Shown here in pieces: positions 1 to 9,937 of a stretch of 64,000 nt of DNA. The notes beneath the pieces are model-generated. The model had not been told where the DNA came from. It ran no database searches and saw nothing but the letters and a program-made list of their open reading frames with translations. The translations under genes were made by a program, and so were the position numbers. The stretch spans positions 1 through 64,000 of the forward strand of contig NZ_FTLX01000003.1 in assembly GCF_900156125.1 (NCBI RefSeq), read 5' to 3'. The stretch comes from Domibacillus enclensis. GTDB lineage: Bacteria > Bacillota > Bacilli > Bacillales > Domibacillaceae. Positions within the stretch are counted from its first letter, which is position 1. The number at the start of each line of letters is the position of its first letter.

Positions 1-1278
1 AAGCCGGCGGTGGACCGTGAGCTGCAGGGCGCAGCGGAGCGCATCAAGGCAAGCAAAAAGCCAATGATCATTGTCGGCGGCGGTGCCCGCTATTCAGGCG
101 CACGCGACATCTTAAAGCAACTTTCGGAAAAACATAACATTCCGCTCGTGGAAACACAGGCAGGCAAGTCAACGGTGGAGTGGTCGTTTTCGAACAACCT
201 GGGTGGCGTTGGCATTTTAGGCACCGCGGCAGCGAACAAAGCGGCACGCGAGACCGACTTGATTATCGGGATTGGCACACGCTACACTGATTTCACTACA
301 TCGTCGAAAACACAATTTGATTTCGAAAAAACATCATTCTTAAACATTAATGTGAGCCGGCTGCAGGCATACAAAATGGATGCCTTCCAGGTGGTTGCAG
401 ATGCCAAAACAGCTCTTGAACAGCTGGCGCCGTTTTTAGAAGGTTATGAGACGGAATATGGCTCTCTCTTGACTGAGTGGAAAACGGAGTGGCTGAACGA
501 ACGTGACCGCCTGGCTGGCATCGAATTTACGCGTGACGGCTTTACACCTGAAATTAAAAACCATTTCACTCAAGAAACGATGAATGAATATGCCGATGTG
601 CTCGGAACGCAGTTTACACAAACAGCGGCATTGATCGCAGCGAATGAAGCGGTAAGCGACGACAGCATCGTTGTCGGCTCAGCCGGCTCGCTTCCTGGAG
701 ACCTGCAGCGGCTCTGGAATTCCGATGTGCCGAACACGTACCATTTGGAATACGGCTATTCGTGCATGGGCTATGAAGTAGCGGGTACATTTGGAGCGAA
801 ACTGGCACACCCGGACCGTGAAGTATACTCTGCCGTTGGAGATGGGAGCTTCCTTTTACTTCACTCGGAGCTTGTGACAGCGATTCAATACGATAAAAAA
901 ATCAACATTCTTTTATTTGATAATTCTGGCTACGGCTGCATTAACAACCTGCAAATGGACCATGGCAGCGGTACCTATTTCTGTGAATTCCGTACGCACG
1001 ACAATCAGATTATGAACATTGATTACGCCAAGGTGGCTGAAGCATACGGGGCGAAGACGTACAAAGTGAACAATGCGGAGGAGTTAACCGCCGCGATTGA
1101 AGATGCGAAAAAGCAGACGGCATCAACATTGATCGATATTAAAGTGCTGCCGAAAACGATGTCAGACGGCTACGATGGCTGGTGGAACGTCGGAGTAGCG
1201 GAAGTATCGGAATCAGACAGCGTGCAAAAAGCATACGCTGCGCGGGCAGAAAAATTAAAAACAGCGAAGATTTATTAA
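1..1278 (+). CDS. iolD: 3D-(3,5/4)-trihydroxycyclohexane-1,2-dione hydrolase, C-terminal part
   Basis: The reading frame is open from the first base, so the gene is cut by the window edge and only about 425 C-terminal residues of the ~640-residue enzyme are present. IolD is a thiamine-diphosphate-dependent hydrolase that opens the ring of diketo-inositol in the cytosolic myo-inositol pathway. The ThDP-binding signature is visible: GDGSF followed about 25 residues later by the FDNSGYGC segment. It ends 15 bases before iolE, which has its own AAGGAGG. Position in the D-E-T-G-H-I run makes the assignment firm. iolA, iolB and iolC would lie upstream if present. Confidence 0.95.
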   Translation, partial: KPAVDRELQGAAERIKASKKPMIIVGGGARYSGARDILKQLSEKHNIPLVETQAGKSTVEWSFSNNLGGVGILGTAAANKAARETDLIIGIGTRYTDFTTSSKTQFDFEKTSFLNINVSRLQAYKMDAFQVVADAKTALEQLAPFLEGYETEYGSLLTEWKTEWLNERDRLAGIEFTRDGFTPEIKNHFTQETMNEYADVLGTQFTQTAALIAANEAVSDDSIVVGSAGSLPGDLQRLWNSDVPNTYHLEYGYSCMGYEVAGTFGAKLAHPDREVYSAVGDGSFLLLHSELVTAIQYDKKINILLFDNSGYGCINNLQMDHGSGTYFCEFRTHDNQIMNIDYAKVAEAYGAKTYKVNNAEELTAAIEDAKKQTASTLIDIKVLPKTMSDGYDGWWNVGVAEVSESDSVQKAYAARAEKLKTAKIY

Positions 1279-1293
1279 GGAGGCGCATCGGTC

Positions 1294-2187
1294 ATGAAAG
1301 ATCTGTTATGGGGCATTGCTCCAATCGGCTGGCGGAATGACGACATTCCGGAAATTGGCGCAGAAAACACGCTGTCGCACTTGTTAAGCGATATCGTTGT
1401 GGCAGGATTTGACGGGACAGAAGTCGGTGGCTTCTTCCCGGAGCCGGCCATTTTAAACAAAGAGCTAAAGCTGCGTAACTTGAAAATTGCCGGCCAGTGG
1501 TTTTCAAGCTTTATTATCCAGGACGGCATCGAGCAGGCAGCAAAGGACTTCCATGCGCACTGCGCGTATTTAAAGGAAGTGAACGCAGCAGTCGCGGTTG
1601 TTTCCGAGCAGACGTACAGTATTCAAGGAACCGACCGAAATGTCTTTGCGGACAAGCCGCATTTTACAGATGCAGAATGGGACACATTGTGCAGCGGGCT
1701 GAATGAGCTCGGCCGGATCGCCGATGAATACGGCTTGAAGCTCGTTTTTCACCATCACCTCGGTACAGGCGTGCAGACGCTGGAGGAAATCGACCGGCTG
1801 ATGGAAGGAACGGACCCGAATCACGTTCACCTTTTGTACGACACCGGACACATTTTCGTCTCAGATGGCGATTATATGGCGCTTCTTGAAAAGCATATGA
1901 ACCGGATCAAGCACGTTCATTTCAAGGATGTTAGAGAACAGACGATGACAGGCTGCCGATCAAAGAATACGTGCTTTAGAGATGCTTTCTTAGCGGGTAT
2001 GTTTACAGTGCCTGGAGATGGATGCATTGATTTCAGACAGCCATTTGCTTTTCTACAGGAACACGGCTATAAAGGATGGATTGTGATCGAGGCCGAGCAA
2101 GATCCGGCCGTTGCCCATCCGCTTGAATACGCATTGATCGCAAGCCGCTACATTAACGAATCATTGCTCAAGCGCGTGGAGAATTAA
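1294..2187 (+). CDS. iolE: myo-inosose-2 dehydratase
   Basis: This 297-residue TIM-barrel protein begins [20 protein letters not shown], the characteristic IolE N-terminus, and keeps [11 protein letters not shown] and the EAEQDP segment near the C-terminus that belong to the metal-dependent barrel. IolE dehydrates 2-keto-myo-inositol (scyllo-inosose) to the diketone used by IolD. Length matches the family. Start ATG follows AAGGAGG at about 10 bases. It is the second gene in this part of the inositol operon. Confidence 0.95.
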   Translation: MKDLLWGIAPIGWRNDDIPEIGAENTLSHLLSDIVVAGFDGTEVGGFFPEPAILNKELKLRNLKIAGQWFSSFIIQDGIEQAAKDFHAHCAYLKEVNAAVAVVSEQTYSIQGTDRNVFADKPHFTDAEWDTLCSGLNELGRIADEYGLKLVFHHHLGTGVQTLEEIDRLMEGTDPNHVHLLYDTGHIFVSDGDYMALLEKHMNRIKHVHFKDVREQTMTGCRSKNTCFRDAFLAGMFTVPGDGCIDFRQPFAFLQEHGYKGWIVIEAEQDPAVAHPLEYALIASRYINESLLKRVEN

Positions 2188-2204
2188 AAAGAGGTGTATG
2201 GAAA

Positions 2205-3623
2205 ATGAACGATACAGCAGCTCCAACATCATTTTTACGTAAAATTATTATTATTTCAACATTAGGCGGCCTTTTATTCGGTTACGATACAGGCGTCATT
2301 AACGGCGCTCTTCCTTATATGACAGAGGAGCTTGGATTAACGTCTCTCACTCAAGGTCTCGTGGCCAGCTCGCTGCTGTTTGGTGCAGCAGTCGGTGCAG
2401 TGTTTGGAGGGCGGCTGTCTGATTACAACGGACGCCGGAAAAATATTTTGTATCTCGCCATTTTGTTTTTCGTGGCAGCACTCGGCTGTACATTGGCGCC
2501 GAATGTCACGATCATGGTCATTTCCCGCTTTTTCTTAGGACTTGCGGTAGGTGGAGCTTCGGTCACTGTTCCAGCGTACCTGGCTGAAATGTCACCGGCT
2601 AAACGCCGCGGACGCATTGTGACTCAGAATGAATTAATGATCGTCAGCGGCCAGCTGTTGGCTTTTGTTTTAAATGCCATCCTCGGCACAACAATGGGGC
2701 ATATTGACGGCGTATGGAGAATTATGCTGGCAATTGCGGCTCTTCCTGCTATATTCTTATTTATCGGCATGCTGAAAGTGCCGGAAAGCCCGCGCTGGCT
2801 CGTATCGAAGCAGCGGAATGAGGAAGCGCTGCAAGTGTTAAGCAAAATCCGTACAGAAAGCGAAGCAAAAGCAGAGCTTGAAGAAATTAAAGCGAATTAC
2901 GAAGCGGAAACAGATGTAAAGCAAGCTGGATTTAAAGATATGGCAACGCCCTGGATTCGCCGTATTATGTTTATCGGCATCGGGATTGCGGTTGTTCAGC
3001 AAATTACAGGCGTCAATTCTATCATGTATTATGGAACGGAAATATTGAAGGACGCGGGATTCACAACGGAAGCAGCCCTTGTTGGGAATATTGCAAACGG
3101 TGTCATTTCGGTTTTGGCTACATTTGTCGGCATCTGGCTGCTTGGCAAGATCGGACGGCGCCCGATGCTGATAGGTGGTTTAGCAGGCACAACGATTTCG
3201 TTGCTCCTAATGGCTGTTTTTTCTTCAGCTCTTGAAGGATCACCTGCACTTCCATTTGTCGTCCTGTCTTTAACAGTTACATTCCTTGCCTTCCAGCAAG
3301 GAGCGATCTCACCGGTTACCTGGCTGATGATCTCCGAAATCTTCCCACAGCAGCTGCGTGGATTCGGAATGGGCTTAACGGTATTTTGTCTTTGGATTGT
3401 CAACTTCTTTGTTGGGCTTTTGTTCCCAATGATGCTGTCAGGTGTTGGGCTGTCAGGAACATTTTACATCTTTGTGGCGCTTGGGATCGGCGCAATTGCC
3501 TACGTCGCAAAATACTTGCCAGAAACAAAAGGCTTATCGCTCGAACAGCTTGAGCAGCAATTCCGCAACCACGGAAAAAAGCCTGAAGAGAAAAAGGCAG
3601 AAGTATACAGCAAGCGCGCGTAA
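2205..3623 (+). CDS. iolT: sugar porter family MFS transporter, probable myo-inositol:H+ symporter
   Basis: 472 residues with twelve predicted membrane segments. Sugar-porter signatures are present: GGRLSDYNGRRKN in loop 2-3, a PESPRWLVSK motif after helix 6, QQITGVNSIMYY in helix 7 and a final LPETKGLSLE. Family members include IolT, the main inositol permease in Bacillus, and position inside the iol run supports inositol as substrate. The start follows GAGGTG by eight bases. Substrate is inferred from context; the family also carries glucose and xylose. Confidence 0.88.
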   Translation: MNDTAAPTSFLRKIIIISTLGGLLFGYDTGVINGALPYMTEELGLTSLTQGLVASSLLFGAAVGAVFGGRLSDYNGRRKNILYLAILFFVAALGCTLAPNVTIMVISRFFLGLAVGGASVTVPAYLAEMSPAKRRGRIVTQNELMIVSGQLLAFVLNAILGTTMGHIDGVWRIMLAIAALPAIFLFIGMLKVPESPRWLVSKQRNEEALQVLSKIRTESEAKAELEEIKANYEAETDVKQAGFKDMATPWIRRIMFIGIGIAVVQQITGVNSIMYYGTEILKDAGFTTEAALVGNIANGVISVLATFVGIWLLGKIGRRPMLIGGLAGTTISLLLMAVFSSALEGSPALPFVVLSLTVTFLAFQQGAISPVTWLMISEIFPQQLRGFGMGLTVFCLWIVNFFVGLLFPMMLSGVGLSGTFYIFVALGIGAIAYVAKYLPETKGLSLEQLEQQFRNHGKKPEEKKAEVYSKRA

Positions 3624-4685
<1,062 letters not shown>

Positions 4686-4714
4686 TTCGAAAAAAGAGAC
4701 AGGAGGAACAAACG

Positions 4715-5593
4715 ATGAAACTAGCACTTGACCCGACCATGTATGCCGATCTTTCGTTAAAAGAAATGGTGGATAAAACAGCCGAGCTCGGCTATGACTA
4801 TATTGAGCTGTCTCCGCGCGAGGACTTTATTCCTTTTTACAAGTATCCAAAAGTGGACGCTGCCAAAATTAAAAATCTGAAGCGCTACTGCCGTGATGCC
4901 GGTGTTCAAATTTCTTCTGTCCTTCCTGTACATTATTGGGCAGGACCTGAAGAAGACCGCCGCCAGGCTGCGGTTCGCAACTGGAAACGGGCCATTGAAG
5001 TCGCTGTTGAGCTGGAAGTGGATCTCATGAACAGCGAATTTAGCGGATCGAAATACAATCCGGTTGTGTGTGAGGAAATGTTTATCCGTTCCATGGATGA
5101 ATTGCTTCCTATTTTTGAAAAAGAAGGTGTGAAGCTGAATCTGCAGGCACACCCATACGACTTTATTGAAACAAATGCCGGCGCAATGGACATGATTCAT
5201 GCGCTTGATAAAGACTGGATCAACCTTGTGTATTCAACGCCGCACACGTTTTATTACGATGAAGGAAAAGGCGATATCGACAAAATGTTTGATGAAGCAG
5301 GCGACCGCCTGACGCATATCCTGTTTGCAGATACGTTTAACCACATTGCTTCTGACGGGCTTCGCTACATTTTAAATCCGCCAGCTGTAGAAGCAACTGT
5401 TCACCAGCACTTGAACATTGGCGAAGGAGAAGTAGACTTTGACGCGGTTTTCCGCAAGCTGAAGGAAATGAAGTTTGATGGCATTGCAACGAATGCCGTG
5501 TTCGCCTGGAAGGATAAAGCGGACTGGTCAAGCAAGCTGATGCTGAACAAAATGAAAGAAGGTCTCGGTTTAACTGAGAAAGTGGAGGGATGA
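4715..5593 (+). CDS. IolH-like sugar phosphate isomerase/epimerase (TIM barrel)
   Basis: 292 residues of the xylose-isomerase-like TIM-barrel superfamily. The segments [30 protein letters not shown] and [11 protein letters not shown] resemble IolH of Bacillus inositol operons, a protein of still unclear biochemical role. It follows iolG by 29 bases with AGGAGG and precedes iolI by four bases, so the two barrels are translated from one message. IolH is my best match by memory; a related isomerase or dehydratase cannot be excluded. Confidence 0.78.
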   Translation: MKLALDPTMYADLSLKEMVDKTAELGYDYIELSPREDFIPFYKYPKVDAAKIKNLKRYCRDAGVQISSVLPVHYWAGPEEDRRQAAVRNWKRAIEVAVELEVDLMNSEFSGSKYNPVVCEEMFIRSMDELLPIFEKEGVKLNLQAHPYDFIETNAGAMDMIHALDKDWINLVYSTPHTFYYDEGKGDIDKMFDEAGDRLTHILFADTFNHIASDGLRYILNPPAVEATVHQHLNIGEGEVDFDAVFRKLKEMKFDGIATNAVFAWKDKADWSSKLMLNKMKEGLGLTEKVEG

Positions 5594-5597
5594 TCAG

Positions 5598-6443
5598 ATG
5601 AAACTATGCTTTAACCAAGCGACGACGCTTGAAAACTCAAACCTGGCAACGGATTTAGCACTTTGTGAAAAGCACGGCTACGATTATATTGAAATCCGCA
5701 CGATGGACAAGCTCCCGGAATATTTGGAAACGAACTCTCTTGATGATCTGGCGGACTTTTTCCAAAGCAATCATATTAAGCCGTTAGCGTTTAACGCGCT
5801 TGTGTTTTTCAACAACCGTGACGAAAAAGGCTATAGCGCGATTATTGCGGAGTTCAAAGATATGCTTGAAAAAGCAAAGGTTCTTGGCGTTCAGTACATT
5901 GTGGCTGTGCCGCTTGTAACCGAAGAGAAGTTTTTGAAAGAAGACATTAAAAAGAGCAGTGTGGACGTTTTAACGGAGTTGTCCGATTTGGCTGCGCCAT
6001 ATGGCATTAAGATTGCAGTGGAATTCGTCGGACATCCTCAGTGTACGGTCAATACGTTTGGACAGGCGTATGAAATCGTTGAAGCGGTGAACCGTGACAA
6101 TGTTGGACTCGTTTTTGACTGCTTCCACTTTCATGCAATGGGCTCCAAGCTTGAGGATCTTCAAAAAGCGGACGGCAAGAAAATCTTTATTTTGCACGTC
6201 GATGACACAGAAGACTTCCCGATTGGCTTTTTAACGGATGATGACCGCGTCTGGCCGGGACAGGGTGCGATTGATCTGGATGCCCTTCTTTCCACGCTGA
6301 AGGAAATCGGCTATGATGGTGCAGCTTCTGTTGAGCTGTTCCGCCCGGAATATTACCAGCTGGAAGCTGAAGAGACGATTCGCACAGCCAAGGAAACAAC
6401 AGTCAACGTCGTAAGCAAGCATTACGCTTTTCAAGAAGCGTAA
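5598..6443 (+). CDS. iolI: 2-keto-myo-inositol isomerase
   Basis: 281 residues, nearly collinear with Bacillus subtilis IolI: MKLCFNQATTLENSNL at the start, GYDYIEIRTMDKLPEYL, VNRDNVGLVFDCFHFHAMGS, and the metal-site region VWPGQGAIDLD with SVELFRPEYY near the end. IolI interconverts 2-keto- and 1-keto-myo-inositol, which links D-chiro-inositol to the pathway. It is the last gene of the operon and is followed by a 14-bp perfect hairpin. Confidence 0.95.
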   Translation: MKLCFNQATTLENSNLATDLALCEKHGYDYIEIRTMDKLPEYLETNSLDDLADFFQSNHIKPLAFNALVFFNNRDEKGYSAIIAEFKDMLEKAKVLGVQYIVAVPLVTEEKFLKEDIKKSSVDVLTELSDLAAPYGIKIAVEFVGHPQCTVNTFGQAYEIVEAVNRDNVGLVFDCFHFHAMGSKLEDLQKADGKKIFILHVDDTEDFPIGFLTDDDRVWPGQGAIDLDALLSTLKEIGYDGAASVELFRPEYYQLEAEETIRTAKETTVNVVSKHYAFQEA

Positions 6444-6452
6444 ATAAGCGTG

Positions 6453-6486
6453 ATGATGGCGCGATTTCAACGAATCGCGCCATCAT
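6453..6486 (+). terminator. hairpin closing the iol operon
   Basis: Perfect 14-bp arms (ATGATGGCGCGATT and its complement) around a six-base loop, ten bases after the iolI stop. The T-tract is short, so termination may be partial and allow some read-through into the MFS gene. Confidence 0.75.
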
Positions 6487-6519
6487 TCTATCCTTTGTTC
6501 AACGAGTGGAAGTGGTAAA

Positions 6520-7668
6520 GTGAAACGGTGGAATCAGCTGCTTTTTCTACTAATTTCGTTTTTATTTTGGTTTTCTCATTTTATTTACATTCCTATGCTG
6601 TCTCCATACATTGAACGCATCGGCGGCACGTATTCGATGACAGGCATCGTCCTGGCAAGCTATGGACTCATGCAGTTTCTTTTCCGTCTTCCGATCGGCA
6701 TTGTCTCGGATCTGCTCGGGAAAAGAAAACGATTCATTGTACTTGGAATGGCCATCAGTACCACAAGCTGCCTGGTCTTTGCGTTAACTGAAAGTGTGGG
6801 ATGGGTGCTGTTTTCCCGATCGCTCGCCGGTGTCGCTGCTGCATTCTGGGTCGTCTTTACGATTTTGTTTTCAAGCTATGTGACAGAGGACAAGCTGCAT
6901 CGTGCAATGGGGAGTTTATCATTTGCTGTTGTGTTTGCACAGCTTCTTGGCATGGCGATGAGCGCTTGGATTGTGGAGGAATGGGGTGATCATGCTCCTT
7001 ACTGGATCGGAGCCGTTTTAGGCGGACTTGGATTGTTGCTTTCTTTTTTTATTGAGGAATCGAAAGGACAGGAGAACCGCAAGCCGCTTAACGTACGGGA
7101 AATGGTTGTTGTGCTGAAGGAGCCTGCTCTGCTGAAGGCATCAAGCTTGTCTATTTTGGCACATGGCATCATGTTCACGACGATCTTCGGTTTTACAACC
7201 GCTTACGTGCTGTCTGTTGGATTCAAGCCCGGAGACGTTACATTACTCGTCTTCGCTTTCATGATTCCGCACGCCCTTTCCACGATTTTAAGCGGAAAGA
7301 CGTTCGTCCCGCTTTTTGGGGCATGGCGGACGCTTCAGGGCGCATTTCTTGTTGCGGCCATGTTCACCTGTCTTATTCCTTTTGTCGAATCGCTGGGGGT
7401 GATGCTGCTGCTTCAGATAATGAACGGTTTTGCTCTTGGCCTTTTGTTTCCTTTGTTTCTCGGAATGGCAGTCGAAAAGATAGAGCATGAAAAACGGGCA
7501 ACCGCTATGGGAGCCTATCAAGCACTTTATGCGGTTGGCATGTTTACAGGCCCTTTTCTTGCAGGTCTTCTTAATTCTATTTTTGGCCTGGAGGCAAGCT
7601 TTTTCTTTTCTGGCTTCATGGGCGGAGCGGCGTTTCTTCTTTGTTTGCTGTGGGAAAAACAGGAATAA
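6520..7668 (+). CDS. MFS transporter of unknown substrate
   Basis: 382 residues, about twelve membrane helices, with the loop 2-3 motif GIVSDLLGKRKR typical of drug/sugar MFS proteins. The start is GTG 6520 with only a weak GGAAGTGG upstream. It lies between the iol operon and a LacI-type regulator, so export or import of an inositol-related compound is possible, but nothing in the protein fixes the substrate. Confidence 0.8.
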   Translation: MKRWNQLLFLLISFLFWFSHFIYIPMLSPYIERIGGTYSMTGIVLASYGLMQFLFRLPIGIVSDLLGKRKRFIVLGMAISTTSCLVFALTESVGWVLFSRSLAGVAAAFWVVFTILFSSYVTEDKLHRAMGSLSFAVVFAQLLGMAMSAWIVEEWGDHAPYWIGAVLGGLGLLLSFFIEESKGQENRKPLNVREMVVVLKEPALLKASSLSILAHGIMFTTIFGFTTAYVLSVGFKPGDVTLLVFAFMIPHALSTILSGKTFVPLFGAWRTLQGAFLVAAMFTCLIPFVESLGVMLLLQIMNGFALGLLFPLFLGMAVEKIEHEKRATAMGAYQALYAVGMFTGPFLAGLLNSIFGLEASFFFSGFMGGAAFLLCLLWEKQE

Positions 7669-7704
7669 GTAAGCGATTTGTTATCCGTACAGCAGGTTGT
7701 TCGC

Positions 7705-7710
7705 TATAAT
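7705..7710 (+). promoter_or_regulatory. -10 element before the LacI-family gene
   Basis: A consensus TATAAT 47 bases before the LacI-family start. The -35 partner is not clear (TTATCC at 18 bases is the nearest), so this is only a likely sigma-A promoter. Confidence 0.45.
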
Positions 7711-7757
7711 AGAAAGAAAAGAGTTCTTGTTCAGAAGAAAGTGGGTGGGCAATCAGA

Positions 7758-8780
7758 ATGAAAATGAGTGATGTAGCAAAAAAAGCAAGCGTTTCACCGG
7801 CCACGGTATCACGGGTGCTGAGGCAGCCGGACCTCGTCAACAAGAAAACAAGAGAAAAGGTTCTTCGAGTCATTGAAGAACTGAATTATAAGCCGCACAT
7901 GATCGCCAGCCAGTTCCGGACACAGGAAACAAAGACAATATTGGTTATTGTTCCGGATATTACCCGTCCGTTTTTCTCGGAAGTGCTGCGTGGCATTGAG
8001 CATACAGCGGTGAAAAATGGCTATCAGGTTATTCTTGGCGATACGGAAAACAATATTGAAAGAGAAAAAGAATATGTGGAATTAATGTACAAAAAGCAAG
8101 CGGATGGTGTCCTTCTTTTAACAGCCCGGATGGACAGCAAAAGCCTGAAACAGCTGGCGGATTCCTTTCCGATGGTGCTTGCATGTGAGTATGTGGATGA
8201 GCTGGACATTCCGACGGTGTCTATTGACAACATAAGCGGTGCCCGGAAGCTGACCGATCATTTAATCAACACGGGTCATAAAAAGATCGCTTATATTTCC
8301 GGCCCGATGAATGTCATTTTAAGCCGTGACCGTTTGCGTGGCTTTCAGCAGGCAATGGCTCAATATGATCTTCCAGTAGATCCTTCTTATATTCAGGAAG
8401 GCGATTATGAAATTGAATCCGGCTACAATCAAATGGTCAAGCTTCTTGCTCTCGAGGATCCTCCAACTGCGGTATTTGTCTTCAATGATGAGATGGCTCT
8501 TGGAACAATTAAGGCTGTCCAGGATCATGGTTTAAAGGTACCGGAGGATATTGCGGTTGTCGGCTTTGATAACTTGAAAATGGCGACCATTTTCAGTCCG
8601 CAAATGACGACCATTGACCAGCCCAAGTACGAAATTGGCCAGCGTGCAACGGATATGCTGCTGACATTAATGAAGGGCGGTTCTTTGAAAAAGAAAAAAA
8701 TTGTCATGAAGGATGAGCTGATCATTCGTGAATCATGCGGATTTTTACAAAAAAACGCTATGATTAAGCCGCTGAATTAA
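7758..8780 (+). CDS. LacI-family transcriptional regulator
   Basis: 340 residues. The N-terminal helix-turn-helix MSDVAKKASVSPATVSRVL and hinge NYKPHMIASQF are followed by a periplasmic-binding-protein-like effector domain (FDNLKMATIFSPQMTTIDQP near the end is typical). It should bind a palindrome with a central CG and respond to a sugar or polyol. Candidate targets are its neighbours: the iol operon, the MFS gene, and the lipoprotein-chemoreceptor pair behind the 28-bp palindrome. A hairpin at about 8850-8880 may end its transcript. Confidence 0.92.
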   Translation: MKMSDVAKKASVSPATVSRVLRQPDLVNKKTREKVLRVIEELNYKPHMIASQFRTQETKTILVIVPDITRPFFSEVLRGIEHTAVKNGYQVILGDTENNIEREKEYVELMYKKQADGVLLLTARMDSKSLKQLADSFPMVLACEYVDELDIPTVSIDNISGARKLTDHLINTGHKKIAYISGPMNVILSRDRLRGFQQAMAQYDLPVDPSYIQEGDYEIESGYNQMVKLLALEDPPTAVFVFNDEMALGTIKAVQDHGLKVPEDIAVVGFDNLKMATIFSPQMTTIDQPKYEIGQRATDMLLTLMKGGSLKKKKIVMKDELIIRESCGFLQKNAMIKPLN

Positions 8781-8849
8781 TTTGTCAGCTGGTTCGCTGC
8801 TGAGCCATGGAAAAATGAAATCGATCACATTTTTTGATTTTCTGGTTTG

Positions 8850-8880
8850 TAACAGGCTGCGCTTATACAGTGAAAAGTGC
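8850..8880 (+). terminator. possible terminator after the LacI-family gene
   Basis: GGCTGC and GCAGCC arms enclose a partly paired loop (CTT/AAG), followed by GTATTTT. It lies about 70 bases after the regulator stop and before the 28-bp palindrome. The T-tract is short. Confidence 0.4.
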
Positions 8881-8904
8881 AGCCGTATTTTCACAATTTA
8901 GGAC

Positions 8905-8932
8905 CCCTTTAAGTAAGCGCTTACTTAAAGGG
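8905..8932 (+). promoter_or_regulatory. 28-bp perfect palindrome, LacI/CcpA-type operator
   Basis: The two 14-bp halves are exact complements (first half CCCTTTAAGTAAGC). The centre AGTAAGCGCTTACT has the CG core of LacI-family operators and matches the CcpA cre consensus at 13 of 14 positions. It sits directly upstream of the ribosome site of the lipoprotein gene, so a bound repressor would block elongation as well as initiation. Whether the local LacI protein or CcpA binds is not decided by sequence. Confidence 0.75.
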
Positions 8933-8941
8933 AGAGAGGTG

Positions 8942-9919
8942 ATGTTTATGCGGCTTACTGGCAGTCAATCGATTACAGCGTTCTTTTTTCTTCTTTTATT
9001 TTTGCTTTCCGGATGCGCGTCTCATTCTGCTTTACCTGCTGTAGAAAAAGAGGAGAAAGAGACAACGAAGCTGCAGATCGGGGCTGTTTTTGCTGATGGT
9101 CAAGATCCATGGCTTAGCTTCCTTATGAATGGCGTAAAAGAGTATGAAGACGGGAACGAGGAAATGGAAGCGGTGTATACGGATGCTGAAAACGATTCGA
9201 ATAAACAAATCGAGCAGGCAGAGGAGCTGATTGCACGAGGCGTTGATTCCTTGATGGTCACGCCGGTGGATATGGTAGCGGCTGAATTAATTTTAGAAAA
9301 AGCAGCCAGAGCTGACGTTCCGGTTGTGCTGGTTAACAGGGAAAGTTTAGAAACAGAAAGTGTTTATGTAGGATCAGATGCCTTTTCTTTCGGCGTTATG
9401 CAAATGGAAGAGGTCGCAAAACAGCTTGGCGGCAAAGGAAATATTGCGATTATGAACGGCCAAATTGGCCACCCGGCCCAAAAGCAGCGGACAGAAGGAA
9501 ATAAAAGCGTGATTGAGCAGCACAAAAGCATGAACATTGTCCTCGAAGGAACAGCGGGCTGGAACCGGGAGCAGGGAAAAGAGCTGATGAAAAACTGGCT
9601 TGAATCCGGTCAAAACATTGATGCGGTTGTTGCAAACAACGACGAGATGGCGATTGGAGCGATTCAGGCCGCCGAAGAAGCCGGTGTGCTTGATCAGATC
9701 GTCTTTGCAGGAATTGACGGGACACCGGATGCCTTGTCGTTTATTCAGCAGGGCAAGCTCGCAGCCACTGTTTTTCAAGATGCAAAGGGCCAGGGGCAAG
9801 GTGGAATCGACGCAGCCTTGCAGCTTGCGAAAGGAGAGAAGCCAGAGGCAACAACCTATATACCGGGTGAATTAATTCTCAAGGAAAATGTAGATGTATA
9901 CGTGGAGAAATGGAAATAG
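8942..9919 (+). CDS. sugar-binding lipoprotein (RbsB-like, Peripla_BP_4 type)
   Basis: 325 residues from ATG 8942 (GGGAGAGAGGTG just upstream; ATG 8948 is an alternative). A lipoprotein signal with lipobox LLSGC is followed by a type-I periplasmic-binding fold (LQIGAVFADGQDPWLSFLMNG, EELIARGVDSLMVTPVD, VVANNDEMAIGAIQAAEEAG). Such proteins bind ribose, galactose, inositol or similar. There is no ABC permease or ATPase nearby; instead a chemoreceptor starts 18 bases downstream, which points to a role in sensing rather than uptake. Confidence 0.88.
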   Translation: MFMRLTGSQSITAFFFLLLFLLSGCASHSALPAVEKEEKETTKLQIGAVFADGQDPWLSFLMNGVKEYEDGNEEMEAVYTDAENDSNKQIEQAEELIARGVDSLMVTPVDMVAAELILEKAARADVPVVLVNRESLETESVYVGSDAFSFGVMQMEEVAKQLGGKGNIAIMNGQIGHPAQKQRTEGNKSVIEQHKSMNIVLEGTAGWNREQGKELMKNWLESGQNIDAVVANNDEMAIGAIQAAEEAGVLDQIVFAGIDGTPDALSFIQQGKLAATVFQDAKGQGQGGIDAALQLAKGEKPEATTYIPGELILKENVDVYVEKWK

Positions 9920-9937
9920 GGGCCGAGGGGGGAGGAC

